From contig NW_004457713.1 in the NCBI RefSeq assembly GCF_000203815.1, forward strand, positions 449,358 to 513,357: a stretch of DNA of 64,000 nucleotides. The letters run 5' to 3'. Origin of the DNA: Cavenderia fasciculata (taxonomy: Eukaryota > Evosea > Eumycetozoa > Acytosteliales > Cavenderiaceae). Positions 54,835-64,000 of the stretch are shown here, piece by piece (within the stretch, counting starts at the first letter, position 1; the number at the start of each line of letters is the position of its first letter). Under the pieces are notes generated by a model. It did not search any database. It saw only the letters and a list, made by a program, of their open reading frames with translations, and had not been told where the DNA came from. A program made the translations under genes and the position numbers.

Positions 54835-56138
54835 ATGTATAAAACGGGATTGATTAGACTGTTGTTTACAGAGTCTATGAGTAAAAAGGATGCTCATAGT
54901 ATTGTACATTATCACAACTTTGCTAAATTGTTTAGTTGTCAGCTACAAGTACAAGATAAACTATATGTTCAGTTTGTTTCACATTCAAGTTTTTGGAAGA
55001 ATGATACTATCAATAATAATAGATCATTAGAATCATATGATAGTGTAATTGGACAACACTATAACAATACATTGAATAGAGTTGAATCGATTGAACAGAC
55101 ATCAAATAGCAACAACTCTACCGATGACCCTCAATCACCATCAACACTCATCAATCAACACTATCAAAGACTTAAAAGATTAGAATCAATCTATGACTCT
55201 TACTATAAAGTATTATATAAATTTAATCCAAAGTTGAATGTTACTTTAATTCCTCCATCATTGGCAACCAATCAATCATCCTCTTCATCTTCCTCTTCAT
55301 CTTCTTCATTGACATCAATTAATCCAAAAGATGAAATTGGTATTGATGTATTATTCATAGATCAACAAGATCAACCATATATTAAACAACAACAACAACA
55401 ACAACAACAATTTATCAAAGTTGATTCGATCAATTATCCAATTGATAATTATAAATATTCAATCTATGATGACACTGTACAAATGGAATCAAGTGATAGA
55501 GAAAGTTGGAAACCTATATTTAAAGGAGTTGTACTTGGTGGTACATTTGATCGTATTCATCCAGGACACAAGATACTCTTGACAATGGCAGCACTACTTT
55601 GTTCAGAGTATATGGAAGTTGGCATAACAGACAATTCCATTCTAAAATCTAAAAAATACTCTGAATTGATTGCTCCATTTGAAACAAGAACTCAAATTAC
55701 AAAACAATTCCTTCAAAATGTTAATCCAAATGTTGAATATAATGTAAATATAACAAATCAATCATAATTATCTTTTTTGAATTAATATTAATTAATGTTT
55801 TATTTAGATGTTAAAATTGATTGAACCATATGCCAATACATGTACAAGTACAAGATTACAAAATATTGTCATTTCACCTGAAACTTTAAAAACTGCTTTA
55901 TATATTAATCAAGTTGTAAGTAAACAAACAAATAATTAATCATTATTTATATTTACATACATAAATATTAATGCATAATATTATTTTTTAGAGAAGAGAA
56001 ACTAATTTAAAACCATTGGAAATATACTCAATCTCATATTTTGATGGAGTTGAACAAGGTGGAGACGTTAAATTAAGTTCTACCTATCTTAGACATTTAG
56101 ATTTTATTAAATTACAACAACAGGAAACAAAAGAATAA
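54835..56138 (+). CDS. Phosphopantetheine adenylyltransferase (eukaryotic type, 387 aa)
   Basis: The exons are 54835-55743, 55808-55915 and 55992-56138, all in phase 0. PPAT transfers AMP from ATP to 4'-phosphopantetheine, the penultimate step of coenzyme A synthesis. The catalytic half (residues 225-387) has the nucleotidyltransferase motif GGTFDRIHPGHK (HxGH active site), LIAPFETRTQITKQFL, IVISPETLKTALYINQV and a final LSSTYLRHLDF. The N-terminal half is specific to this eukaryotic form and carries Ser and Gln runs (about residues 148-160 and 185-192). No dephospho-CoA kinase domain follows, so it is monofunctional, unlike animal COASY. No targeting signal is seen. Confidence 0.9.
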
Positions 56139-56211
56139 ATAATAAGAATAAATATTCTTTTCTTTTCTTTATATTTACAAAACAATCAAATCACATCTGT
56201 TCAGATTTGAT

Positions 56212-57700
56212 TTAACCAAAAGAATTTATTGGTGCAAGGAATAAAATATTTGATTTATAATAGATTCTAACTATATTATTGTAGGATGATCTTGGTATAC
56301 CTTCTCTTGTATCATTTAGTATTCCCATGATATTTGCATAGTGACTGTAATCTGGTACGCTAGTATAAAATACTTTCAATGTTTCATTCTTTAATTTAAA
56401 TGTTTCAATTTCATAAAATTGTATATATCTAGCTACCGTAAATTCTTTTTCAAATTCTTTTTTATAATTTTCCTAACAAACCAACAAAAAATAATTAATT
56501 AATTGTTTACATTTCTTTTACTTTTCTTTTACTTCTTACATTAAATAAATTAAATATTGATATATTTTGATAATTGATTGTAATATTATTAGAGATCATT
56601 TTACTAAGATGATTGTTGAAAATGGTTTCTCCACTTGTACCAAGTTCACCAAGATTTTTGACACGTGGGATATCTGGATAGATACAATGTCTTCCATGAG
56701 TAATATTCTTTTGTCGGAGATATTCATCCCAATAGGATTCTGGCCAATGATCACGTATTTCTAGCCAAAAGGTTCGTGTCAACATCCATCCAAGACCTGG
56801 GAAAAAGTCGGTACGTCGGAATTGGTCGAGTACAGTCTCTGGTTGGGCGGGGAGTGTGTTGTATTGTCCAAAGTCGTTCCAGGCAGACACACAAAACAAA
56901 TTCTGTTTACTATCGAGTAGCAGAGGATGCATACGGTCAAAATAAGATATAAAATCAGGTGACACTTGAAGATCATCCTCGATAATGATAGCAGTTGAAT
57001 AACCAAGTTTAAACACCTCCTCCAATACCCAACGATAGTGTCTAGAGATTGATTGGTATGGATAGAGTAATTTGGTACGATTAGGGTGTCTCCAAGCGAC
57101 GAGATCCATTGCCAAAAACTCGTCATCATCACGATACAGTATATTGTCGGTCAACATATCATCACAATCTTGTGATACGATGATTGGATGGTAATGTCTA
57201 GGTAGAGTTGATTGATTACGACTCTTTTCAAGTGCCGTCAAACATTTACTGAGATAGAATGATCTGTTACATGTCAATACTACAATAGGTACAATTGCAT
57301 GTTCCAACTCGCTCGCCTTTCTTTCCAGTATCATTTGTGATTCCACTACTCGACGATACAGTTCTTCTAATCTTTGCACATCGTGTTCAAGGAATTGAGC
57401 AGTTCTAGTCTGATCGTTTAACAGTTTCAACATATTCTCCAATCTTGTATGTGCAGTTGCATTTGCTTGAAATAGTGCTTGACTCTTTTGGTATTGCATT
57501 ACATCCAAATGTTGCCTCTCCTCCTCCGCCGTCCTTATATAATCTGCCCGTTCTATCAACTCTAATCGTATCTCTGCCGCATCATTCTTTAGTATCTCAA
57601 TCTCTCCATCCCTATCATTGATCATCATCATCATATAAATGAATAATGATACAATGATCAATACACTAATCAATATTCTAATAGTTTGATTATTCACCAT
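56212..57700 (-). CDS. mgat1: Alpha-1,3-mannosyl-glycoprotein GlcNAc-transferase I (473 aa)
   Basis: Exon 1 is 57700-56540 and exon 2 is 56472-56212, phase 0 (IFNLFN then ENYKKEFEKEF). The protein is type II: a short cytosolic tail MVNNQT, a membrane anchor RILISVLIIVSLFIYMMMM, a coiled stem to about residue 140, then the catalytic domain. GnT-I adds the first GlcNAc to Man5GlcNAc2 in the Golgi, opening complex and hybrid N-glycan synthesis. Diagnostic motifs are VPIVVLTCNR, IIIEDDLQVSPDF (the EDD metal/UDP-GlcNAc motif), FFPGLGWMLTR and WPESYWDEYLR. Another ATG lies 162 bp upstream, but it would place a second hydrophobic stretch before the anchor, so 57700 is preferred. Confidence 0.93.
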
Positions 57701-58067
57701 ATCGAAATAGAAATATATACACAAATATATACATATATATAAACAAATAAATAAAAAGTAAAGTAAATAAAGTAAAGTTAGGGTTTCTTCATGTTTTGTG
57801 GGTGGTGTGTTATGAAAGAGTAGACAATAATAATAAATTTTAAATGAACCAATTAACATCATCTGATCCTTGGCGACTTTTGGTTAAAATTCAAATTTAA
57901 ATTTTTCCCTCTCCAACTGTTTTTCAACGGTCAGATCTGAACCAAGATTTGGGTGCAGCCATGAACCATCACCTCTTCTTTTGCTTGTTCAAGTTGTATC
58001 ATATGTTTATATTTACATCATCATTCATTGTATAGAGATAAAAGATAGATAGATAAAGAAAGATAAG
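57701..58067. promoter_or_regulatory. Divergent promoter region, GnT-I and polyproline gene
   Basis: These 367 bp separate two divergent start codons. The GnT-I side is rich in TATA-like ATATATAC repeats. The middle (about 57900-57990) is more G/C-rich and carries a short inverted pair around CAACTGTTTTTCAACGGTCAG. No gene is seen. Confidence 0.5.
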
Positions 58068-59469
58068 ATGAAGTTGGGAGATAAAAGAAAAAAGAAATCT
58101 CAATCTAAACAAATTAGAAAGAAGAAGAGAAGCAATAACAATAACAATAACAACAATAATAATACAACCAATAATAATAATAATACTCAGAATAAACCAT
58201 CAATATCTATATTAATTGATCAATGTATCAATATTGTACATTCACCCATTAAATCACTTACTAATCTTTCAAATAATGTATGTACCATCCATTCTTGACC
58301 AACTAACTAACTTGTCAAAAAATAATCATTTAAATATTAATATTTGTTTGTTTGTTTGTTCTACTTTTGAAATTATTTGTATTTGATTTGTCTTTTAGGT
58401 ATTCCAATTTATTTCAACTATTTGTAAATATAACCAAACTACAACAACTAACAGAAAAATAACTGCCAATCATGATGATGATGATTCTAGTGCTCTAGAA
58501 TACCAGTATGATGATGGTTGTGAAGAGGATGAGGATGAATTTGAAGGAGGAGGTATGTACCCTGACTCACATGAATACAATGACACTGAATTGGCATTGG
58601 CATTTAGTGATAGAGATCAAGGTTCCTCATCTTCGTCCAACAAACCATTTTTACGTCAAGAATCATCATCATCATCATCGACTACCACTACTACCACATC
58701 GTCATCAACATTTATCCAAAATAATGAACACCAAATTAGAACATTGGAATCAAGAATTGCATCACTTGAAAAGGAATTGTCAAAGGTAAAGAATGAACAA
58801 TTGAAACAAACTAAAAAGGATTTAAAACAATACCACAATTTATTGGATCAAATTATTCGAGCTGCTCAACTTATCCAATCTGCTCCACCTGTTGCTATTC
58901 AACCAACCGTCCAAATGTATGCTCCACCACCTCCACCACCTCCACCACCTCCAATGATGATGATGCAGCAACAACAAAAGGTTACTCCAAGACAACCAAG
59001 TACTGTAGAGAGCACTCAGCAGGCACCAACCGTACCAGCTGCTGCCAAACCAAAGAGAATGTCATCGAATCAACCATCATTCCATATCTCGCTGTCTGAC
59101 ATTACCGGTATTAAATTGAGAAAGACTGGATCAAGTCTTTTACATCCAAAACCATCAACTCCAAGTAAATCAAATACTAATAGTCCTGCTAGATCGACCA
59201 ACAACAACAAAAATACACCAAACAAAAAGGCAACAAATAACAATACACCAAACAAAAAGACTGTTGGTGGCAGTACAAGTACTGCAAGTACACCATCTAA
59301 AAAGGTGTCAACTCCAAAGGTGTCAACTCCAAAAGGAGCACCTCTTTCGGATATTTCCAACAAAATGATCAACTCTTCACCATTTTCAATCAAGTCTCCA
59401 TTTAATCCAAACAAATCAATCTCTCAAGTAATCCCAACTTCTCCATTAACTATTTCAACTCTCCGATAA
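58068..59469 (+). CDS. Polyproline/coiled-coil protein (426 aa), possibly WH2- or MTFR-like
   Basis: Exon 1 is 58068-58277 and exon 2 is 58399-59469, phase 0 with a GTATGT donor. The order is a basic Lys/Asn-rich start, a helical segment QCINIVHSPIKSLTNLSN-VFQF, an acidic patch (DDDDSSALEYQYDDGCEEDEDE), Ser/Thr runs, a coiled coil at about 225-260 (IRTLESRIASLEKELSKV), a run of about 11 prolines then MMMMQQQQ, and FHISLSDITGIKLRKTGSS before a Ser/Thr/Pro/Lys/Asn-rich tail. Polyproline followed by DITGIKLRK suggests an actin-binding WH2-like or MTFR1-like arrangement. This is pattern-based and weak. Confidence 0.7.
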
Positions 59470-59625
59470 ATAATAACAAATACCAATGATACAAACAAAC
59501 AAATAATATTATTTTAATAGTATAAGAGCTTATTAAAATAAATAAATAAATAGATAGAAAAATAAATAGAACAAATTAAATATATAATATAACAATATAC
59601 TTGGTTTATGACTTTATGATTTTGA

Positions 59626-61107
59626 TTATGATTTTTGTTGTTGTTGATTTAATTGAATTAAAATTGAATCAATAATTTTTTCAAAAGATTTTGTACCTGT
59701 TGAATCTGGGTAATCACAAAATGGACATTTACCATTTTCACTACAATATCCTAGATTGATATCGATAGGTAGACGACCTAGGAATGGTATATTGTAAAGT
59801 TGTGCAAGACCAAGTCCACCACTACTAGTTCCATCTTTTGGTTTCCAAATTTCTGTCACTTCATCACAACATGGACATGCGTATCCACTAAGATTCTCAA
59901 TGACACCTATAACCTTGACACCTTGTTTTAAACAAAATTCAATTTCTCTTTTAACAGTATCAACTGCCAAATCTTGAGGTGATGTTACAATGATAGCACC
60001 ATCAACTACATTGGTTGTACTTGATAGAGCTGAAACGATTGATAAATGTTCGTCACCGGTACCCGGTGGTGTATCTACTACTAGGTAATCTTGTCTACCC
60101 CAAAACGTATCTTTTAAGAGTCGATTGATAATAGTTGTCTTTCTAGGACCTTTCCAAACAATACTATTATTCTGACTACCCAACATGGATCCAACAGACA
60201 TTACTTTAATATCACCGGCATGTATATTACACTCTGGTAGTGGTCTAGGTGGTACCCAACCAGACTCTGAATTGACAATAGCCACTCCTTCAACTCCCAT
60301 CAATTTTGGTATAGAAGGTCCACAAATATCAATATCCAAAACTGATACTTTTTGTTGTCTATGTACTAATCCAAAACTTAATAATGATGTTATTGAGCTC
60401 TAAATTAAATTAAACAATCAAATTAATATTATACAATATTATATTATATTATATTTATGATATTTCTTTTTTCTACATACCTTTCCAACACCACCTTTAC
60501 CACTTAGTACCAATAATTTATGTTTAATTACTTTCATTCTAATATCGATTGATTTCTTGTCTGGATTAACAGATTGTGATGAACAAACTCCTTGACCTGG
60601 ACATGATTGACAAACAGTTTCCTTTCCTGCAGACTCTGTATTTGATGGACATCCACCTTGTGATGCTGTCAATACATCATCTGTTCCTTCTTTAATTTTA
60701 ATTGATTCTTCATTTGTTATAATATCATTTTGATTTGAACCATGTGAATGTGAACTATTTGAATGTGAATGATTATGTTGTTGTTGTTGTTGTTGATTAT
60801 TATTATATACACTTGTTGTTGTTGACGTTGAACTTGATTTACATGACCCACTTGAACAACCTCCACTTGAGCATCCTCCTCCAGACGATTGTTTTTTTGG
60901 TATTGATGATGTTGTATTATCACTATCTGTAGCATCATTACTATACTCTATTTTATTTGAACTATATGCTCCAAATTCATATTGTCTTATTCCTCCCTTT
61001 TCAACTGTAGCAGTTGTATTAGTAGTAGTTGTTGGAGTACTACTACTAGACTTTGTTGAACAACAACCAGAACTACCTTTAGTTGAACATCCTCCACACC
61101 CTGTCAT
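59626..61107 (-). CDS. nubp1: Cytosolic Fe-S cluster assembly ATPase NUBP1/Nbp35 with Cys-rich extension (466 aa)
   Basis: Exon 1 is 61107-60481 and exon 2 is 60399-59626; the intron falls inside the P-loop (LSGKGGVGK then SSITSLLSFG). NUBP1 is the scaffold NTPase of cytosolic Fe-S assembly, acting with Cfd1/NUBP2. Visible motifs are the deviant Walker A GKGGVGKS, LDIDICGPSIPKLMGV, VVDTPPGTGDEHLS and the cluster-binding CPCC (YACPCCDEV). The family's N-terminal four-Cys motif is present as CPSNTESAGKETVCQSCPGQ, but only from about residue 153. The preceding extension contains two Cys-rich blocks (GCGGCSTKGSSGCCST and GGGCSSGGCSSGSCKSS), an acidic/Thr spacer and a Gln/His/Ser tract. Usual homologs start within about 10 residues of the four-Cys motif. 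Confidence 0.9.
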
Positions 61108-61394
61108 ATTCTCTATCTAATATATGTATTGTACAATAATAATAATAATAGTAGTCAAGCTAAGATATTAACTCATCATCACATTCAACCTCTGAGGTCA
61201 GAAAATAAACATGCAATTTTAAAAAGTAACAAAATCAGAAGTTTGAATTTTTTTTATTTTTTTTATTTTTCATGAGTCTGTTGCTCATTCGGCAACCGAG
61301 CGGGTGTGACGCACACTCAGCTCACCTTTCAAGATACAACCGTTAGACTATCATACACTTTGTTAAAGGACCATCTACTAGATAAACGTTAAGA
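61108..61394. promoter_or_regulatory. Divergent promoter region of NUBP1 and eL8
   Basis: The region is AT-rich except for an island at about 61271-61325. There GTTGC-loop-GCAAC and GAGC..GTGTG ACG CACAC..GCTC can form two adjacent hairpins. The position, 70-125 bp before the eL8 start codon, suggests a promoter element or a small structured RNA. Confidence 0.5.
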
Positions 61395-63162
61395 ATGGTA
61401 TGCTATCCTATATCTATTATCACACTATAAGAACGTATAATCTAAAGACATATCTACTCTATTACTATTACTTTTCATTTCTAGTCAACTAAGAAGACTG
61501 TTGCCCCAGCTAAGACTGTTGCTACCAAGCCAGCTGCCCCAAAGGTCGTCAAGAAGGCCGCCGGTGGTAAGGCTGTTGCTGCCAAGAAGCCACGTGCTCG
61601 TTTCGACGCCATCTACACCTTGAACAAGAAGCGTGTCTTTGGTACCGGTCACGGTGTTGCTCCAAAGCGTGATGTTACCTACTTTACCAAGTGGCCACGT
61701 TACGTCCTCATCCAACGTCGTCGTAGAGTCCTCATGAGACGTTTCAAGGTCCCACCAACCATCAACCAATTCACCCGTGTCTTGGACAAGAACACCGCCA
61801 CCTCCCTCTTCAAGTTGTTGGACAAGTACCGTCCAGAAGAAGCCGCTGCCAAGAAGGCTCGTTTGTCAAAGATTGCTCAAGAGCGTGCTGCCGCCCCAAA
61901 GGGTGAGAAGCCACAAGCTCCAAAGGAGAAGGCTCACGTCGTCCGTCACGGTGTCGACATGGTCACCCGTCTCGTTGAAAAGAAGAAGGTCAAGCTCGTC
62001 GTCATTGCTCATGATGTCGACCCAGTTGAAGTATGTATAATGATAACATAACAATCATATAATAATCCTAAAGGTTACGCGTTGCTAGTGCTAGTTTGAC
62101 TATTCAAATTGTCATAGGTTATATATATGAGGGTTGTATAATAATGATGATGGTAAATCATTTCTTCTATTCTATCGGCTGGGTCTCTTTACTTCTTCTT
62201 CTATCCGCTTGTTCAAGGTTTTGTGACAGAGGTGGATGTTTGGAACTATGTTTGTTTAACATCTTTCCACACTTTGATTCCATTCTCTTGGCCATGTGTG
62301 TGATTTCATATACTTTTGTTTCGCCTATTTAATGTTTTCATTGCTTTCTATTGCAATGGGACAGGGCTTGAAACCAAGTGCTTGTGTATCGGTCTGTTGT
62401 TTAACCATGTTTTAGACAATGCCAAGTTGGTTCTTTTGTACCACTTGCGACCAATACAAATAGATGTTATTCAAAAGCATTGTTGACGGCACTCGAGTGA
62501 TTGGAATGCCTGCTAGATGTACACCACCCATCTCTGGGAGGCAACATTGATTATGTGGATGGATCCTTCACTAGAGGGGCTTTTAAACGGTTGCGCAAAG
62601 TTCCAAACTTTCCACTTCTGTTTCAACCCTCCTAAATATATACATATATATATAATAGTAATTAACCATATTACTATTATTATATTATATTATATATCTA
62701 CTATTTATGAAACATTACCATCATCCATATACCTCCCCTCACATATACTATAATATCCCAACATTCCAAAAGTTGGCAACACCTTCTACCCCTTGTTTCC
62801 CTCTTTATTCCAATTGCTAACTTACCCCTCCTCTCCCCTTCCCCCTTTCCTCTTTCCTATCTCAGTTGGTCATCTCTTTACCAGCTCTCTGCCGTCGTAT
62901 GGATGTCCCATACGTCATCGTCAAGTCCAAGTCCAGATTGGGTCAAGTCGTCAACCTCAAGAAGACCTCTGTCGTTGCCATCACTGGTGTCAACCAAGGT
63001 GACCAACACGATCTCTCTCTCCTTGTCGAATCTGCCAAGAACATGTACAACAACAACGTTGAACACCGTAAGGAATGGGGAGGTTGTCAAGTCTCTTCCA
63101 AGTCCAAGATCAGAATGGCCAAGCGTCTCAAGGAAAAGAACCTCTCAAACGTCAAGAAATAA
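61395..63162 (+). CDS. rpl7a: Ribosomal protein eL8 (L7a), 281 aa, three exons
   Basis: The first coding exon is the ATG alone (61395-61397). Intron 1 is 61398-61484, exon 2 is 61485-62030, intron 2 is 62031-62865 (835 bp) and exon 3 is 62866-63162. The result starts [13 protein letters not shown]. eL8 is a large-subunit rRNA-binding protein of the L7Ae family. The core is well conserved: [77 protein letters not shown] and a basic C-terminus. Codons strongly favour C in third position (CGTC, GTC, AAG), unlike all other genes here, as expected for a very highly expressed gene. Introns use GTATGC and GTATGT donors. Confidence 0.96.
62031..62865 (+). ncRNA. Long intron with possible structured/snoRNA content
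   Basis: This 835-bp intron is about ten times the usual length here, and its middle (62160-62640) is clearly less AT-rich than other introns. Hairpins include CATTGC/GCAATG (about 62340-62359) and CAAGTTGGT/ACCACTTG (about 62424-62448). An AGACAA box (ANANNA type) lies at about 62414 and an ACA about 10 bp after the second hairpin. A related sequence pair (GTGGATGTTTGGAACTATG near 62233 and its inverted form near 62600) forms an imperfect long inverted repeat. H/ACA-type snoRNA is one reading; a decayed insertion is another. L7a genes host snoRNAs in animals. Confidence 0.35.
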
Positions 63163-63294
63163 ATTTGATTCTTCAATTCTTAACACATACATATTCTTCT
63201 TTTATACATTTATTTATTTATTTATTATTAGTTATTATTATTATTTATTATTATATATATTCCATTAATATTATTTGTATATTATTTATTTATA

Positions 63295-64000
63295 TTAAAA
63301 GTCAAAATCATCTTCATATTGTTGAGGTTGCTGTTGCTGTTGTTGTTGTTGTTGTTGAGGTTGTTGATTATTATTTACAGGTGGTTGATTGTTGTTGGAT
63401 CCAAGGGTAGGAGGTAATTGTGGATTTGCTTTATTAGCAACGATTTGTTGATTATAAGATTGTTGGTACAATTGATTACCAAGAGCTCTTCCAAAGATAC
63501 GTAATACTCTTTTACGAGCATCAGATACAGCACCCTTTCTAGCGTTCTCAATAGCCAAACCTTTACAACCATTTATAGCAATACCAAATCCAAAATCCTC
63601 ATGAAATGTTCCATCTTTTAGTGTAACTCTTAGAATTGCAGTTGCTCCAACTTTATAATTACCACCAATTACGTCAGTCTAAAAATAAACAAACAAACAA
63701 ACAAAAAGAAGAGAGATGATCAGTATGAATGAATGATTGTTATTTGTTTTGTTTATGAACATACGAAATCAGTCTTCATATTAGTAAGTTGAGAAGACCA
63801 ACCATTGAAACCAAATATTTTGTTTGCAATCTCTATCACCTTCCATGCCTCCATATAGGCAACTTTAGATTTACCAAATGCAACTCTTGTCTGTAGATCT
63901 TGTTGACTTGGGGCTGTATCCAATTCACGTGTTATTCTTTGTTTCTCTTCATCGTTGAATTCTACCTTTCCAAATAGATGATAGTTTGGTTGTGCTGTTG
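63295..64000 (-). CDS. rad52: RAD52 homologous recombination protein, 5' end beyond window
   Basis: Two exons are seen (64000-63765 continuing outside, and 63678-63295), with a GTATGT donor. RAD52 anneals single strands and loads recombinase at double-strand breaks. The Rad52/22 core is plain: RVAFGKSKVAYMEAWKVI, ANKIFGFNGWSSQL, VGATAILRVTLKDGTFHEDFG, then IENARKGAVSDARKRVLRIFG and ALGNQLYQQSY. After the core there is only a 60-residue Gln/Asn-rich tail ending YEDDFDF, much shorter than the C-terminal Rad51/RPA-binding half of the yeast or human protein. Start and N-terminus lie outside the window. Confidence 0.93.

Noticed and set aside
1-64000. CRISPR arrays or bacterial operons
   Set aside because: The window is eukaryotic, with spliced genes; the regular repeats present are microsatellites or coding repeats.

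Overview
This 64 kb window looks like nuclear DNA of a dictyostelid social amoeba. Intergenic DNA and introns are very AT-rich, introns are short (about 65-110 bp, GT...AG), and coding regions carry runs of Asn, Gln, Ser, Thr or Pro. The gene families also fit: F-box/FNIP-type repeat proteins, dictyostelid ankyrin proteins, and an Hsp70-like protein fused to a von Willebrand A domain of the VwkA type. Cavenderia or Heterostelium is my guess within the group; the genus cannot be fixed from the sequence alone.

Region 1 (1-23.5 kb) is a dense array of one gene family: an F-box-like N-terminus, a long FNIP/LRR-like repeat body and a conserved C-terminal module. Eight copies are open (436-2289 minus; 2668, 4815, 8350, 12874, 16244, 19370 and 21519 plus). 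At least seven others are decayed, inverted, deleted or reduced to remnants. It is a birth-and-death cluster with a recent tandem pair at 8.35 and 10.92 kb.

Region 2 (23.6-33.5 kb) holds a four-exon helical-repeat protein, an N/Q-rich protein, a 2.5 kb gene-poor stretch with several perfect palindromes and a tRNA-Ser(AGA) gene, an ankyrin-family protein, and a citrate synthase of the 2-methylcitrate-synthase type.

Region 3 (33.7-45.2 kb) starts with a broken Crinkler-like ATPase fossil. A coiled-coil/polyproline gene follows, divergent from an Hsp70-like/vWA fusion gene. Next come three partial or shortened Hsp70 paralogs that show gene conversion, loss of the vWA domain, and a head-to-head split of one copy. 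One half carries a leader that resembles the coiled-coil gene's N-terminus. This is the most unusual part of the window.

Region 4 (45.6-64 kb) has a Q-rich gene with a homopolymer frame slip and a decayed paralog beside it. It then holds an ankyrin-family gene, a kelch protein with an in-frame TGA, a small two-exon gene, phosphopantetheine adenylyltransferase (CoA synthesis), GlcNAc-transferase I (N-glycan processing), a polyproline/coiled-coil protein, NUBP1/Nbp35 (cytosolic Fe-S assembly) with a Cys-rich N-terminal extension, ribosomal protein eL8/L7a (an ATG-only first exon and a long, structured second intron), and the 3' part of RAD52 running off the end. Unlike the repeat cluster at the left, the right end is mostly conserved housekeeping genes.
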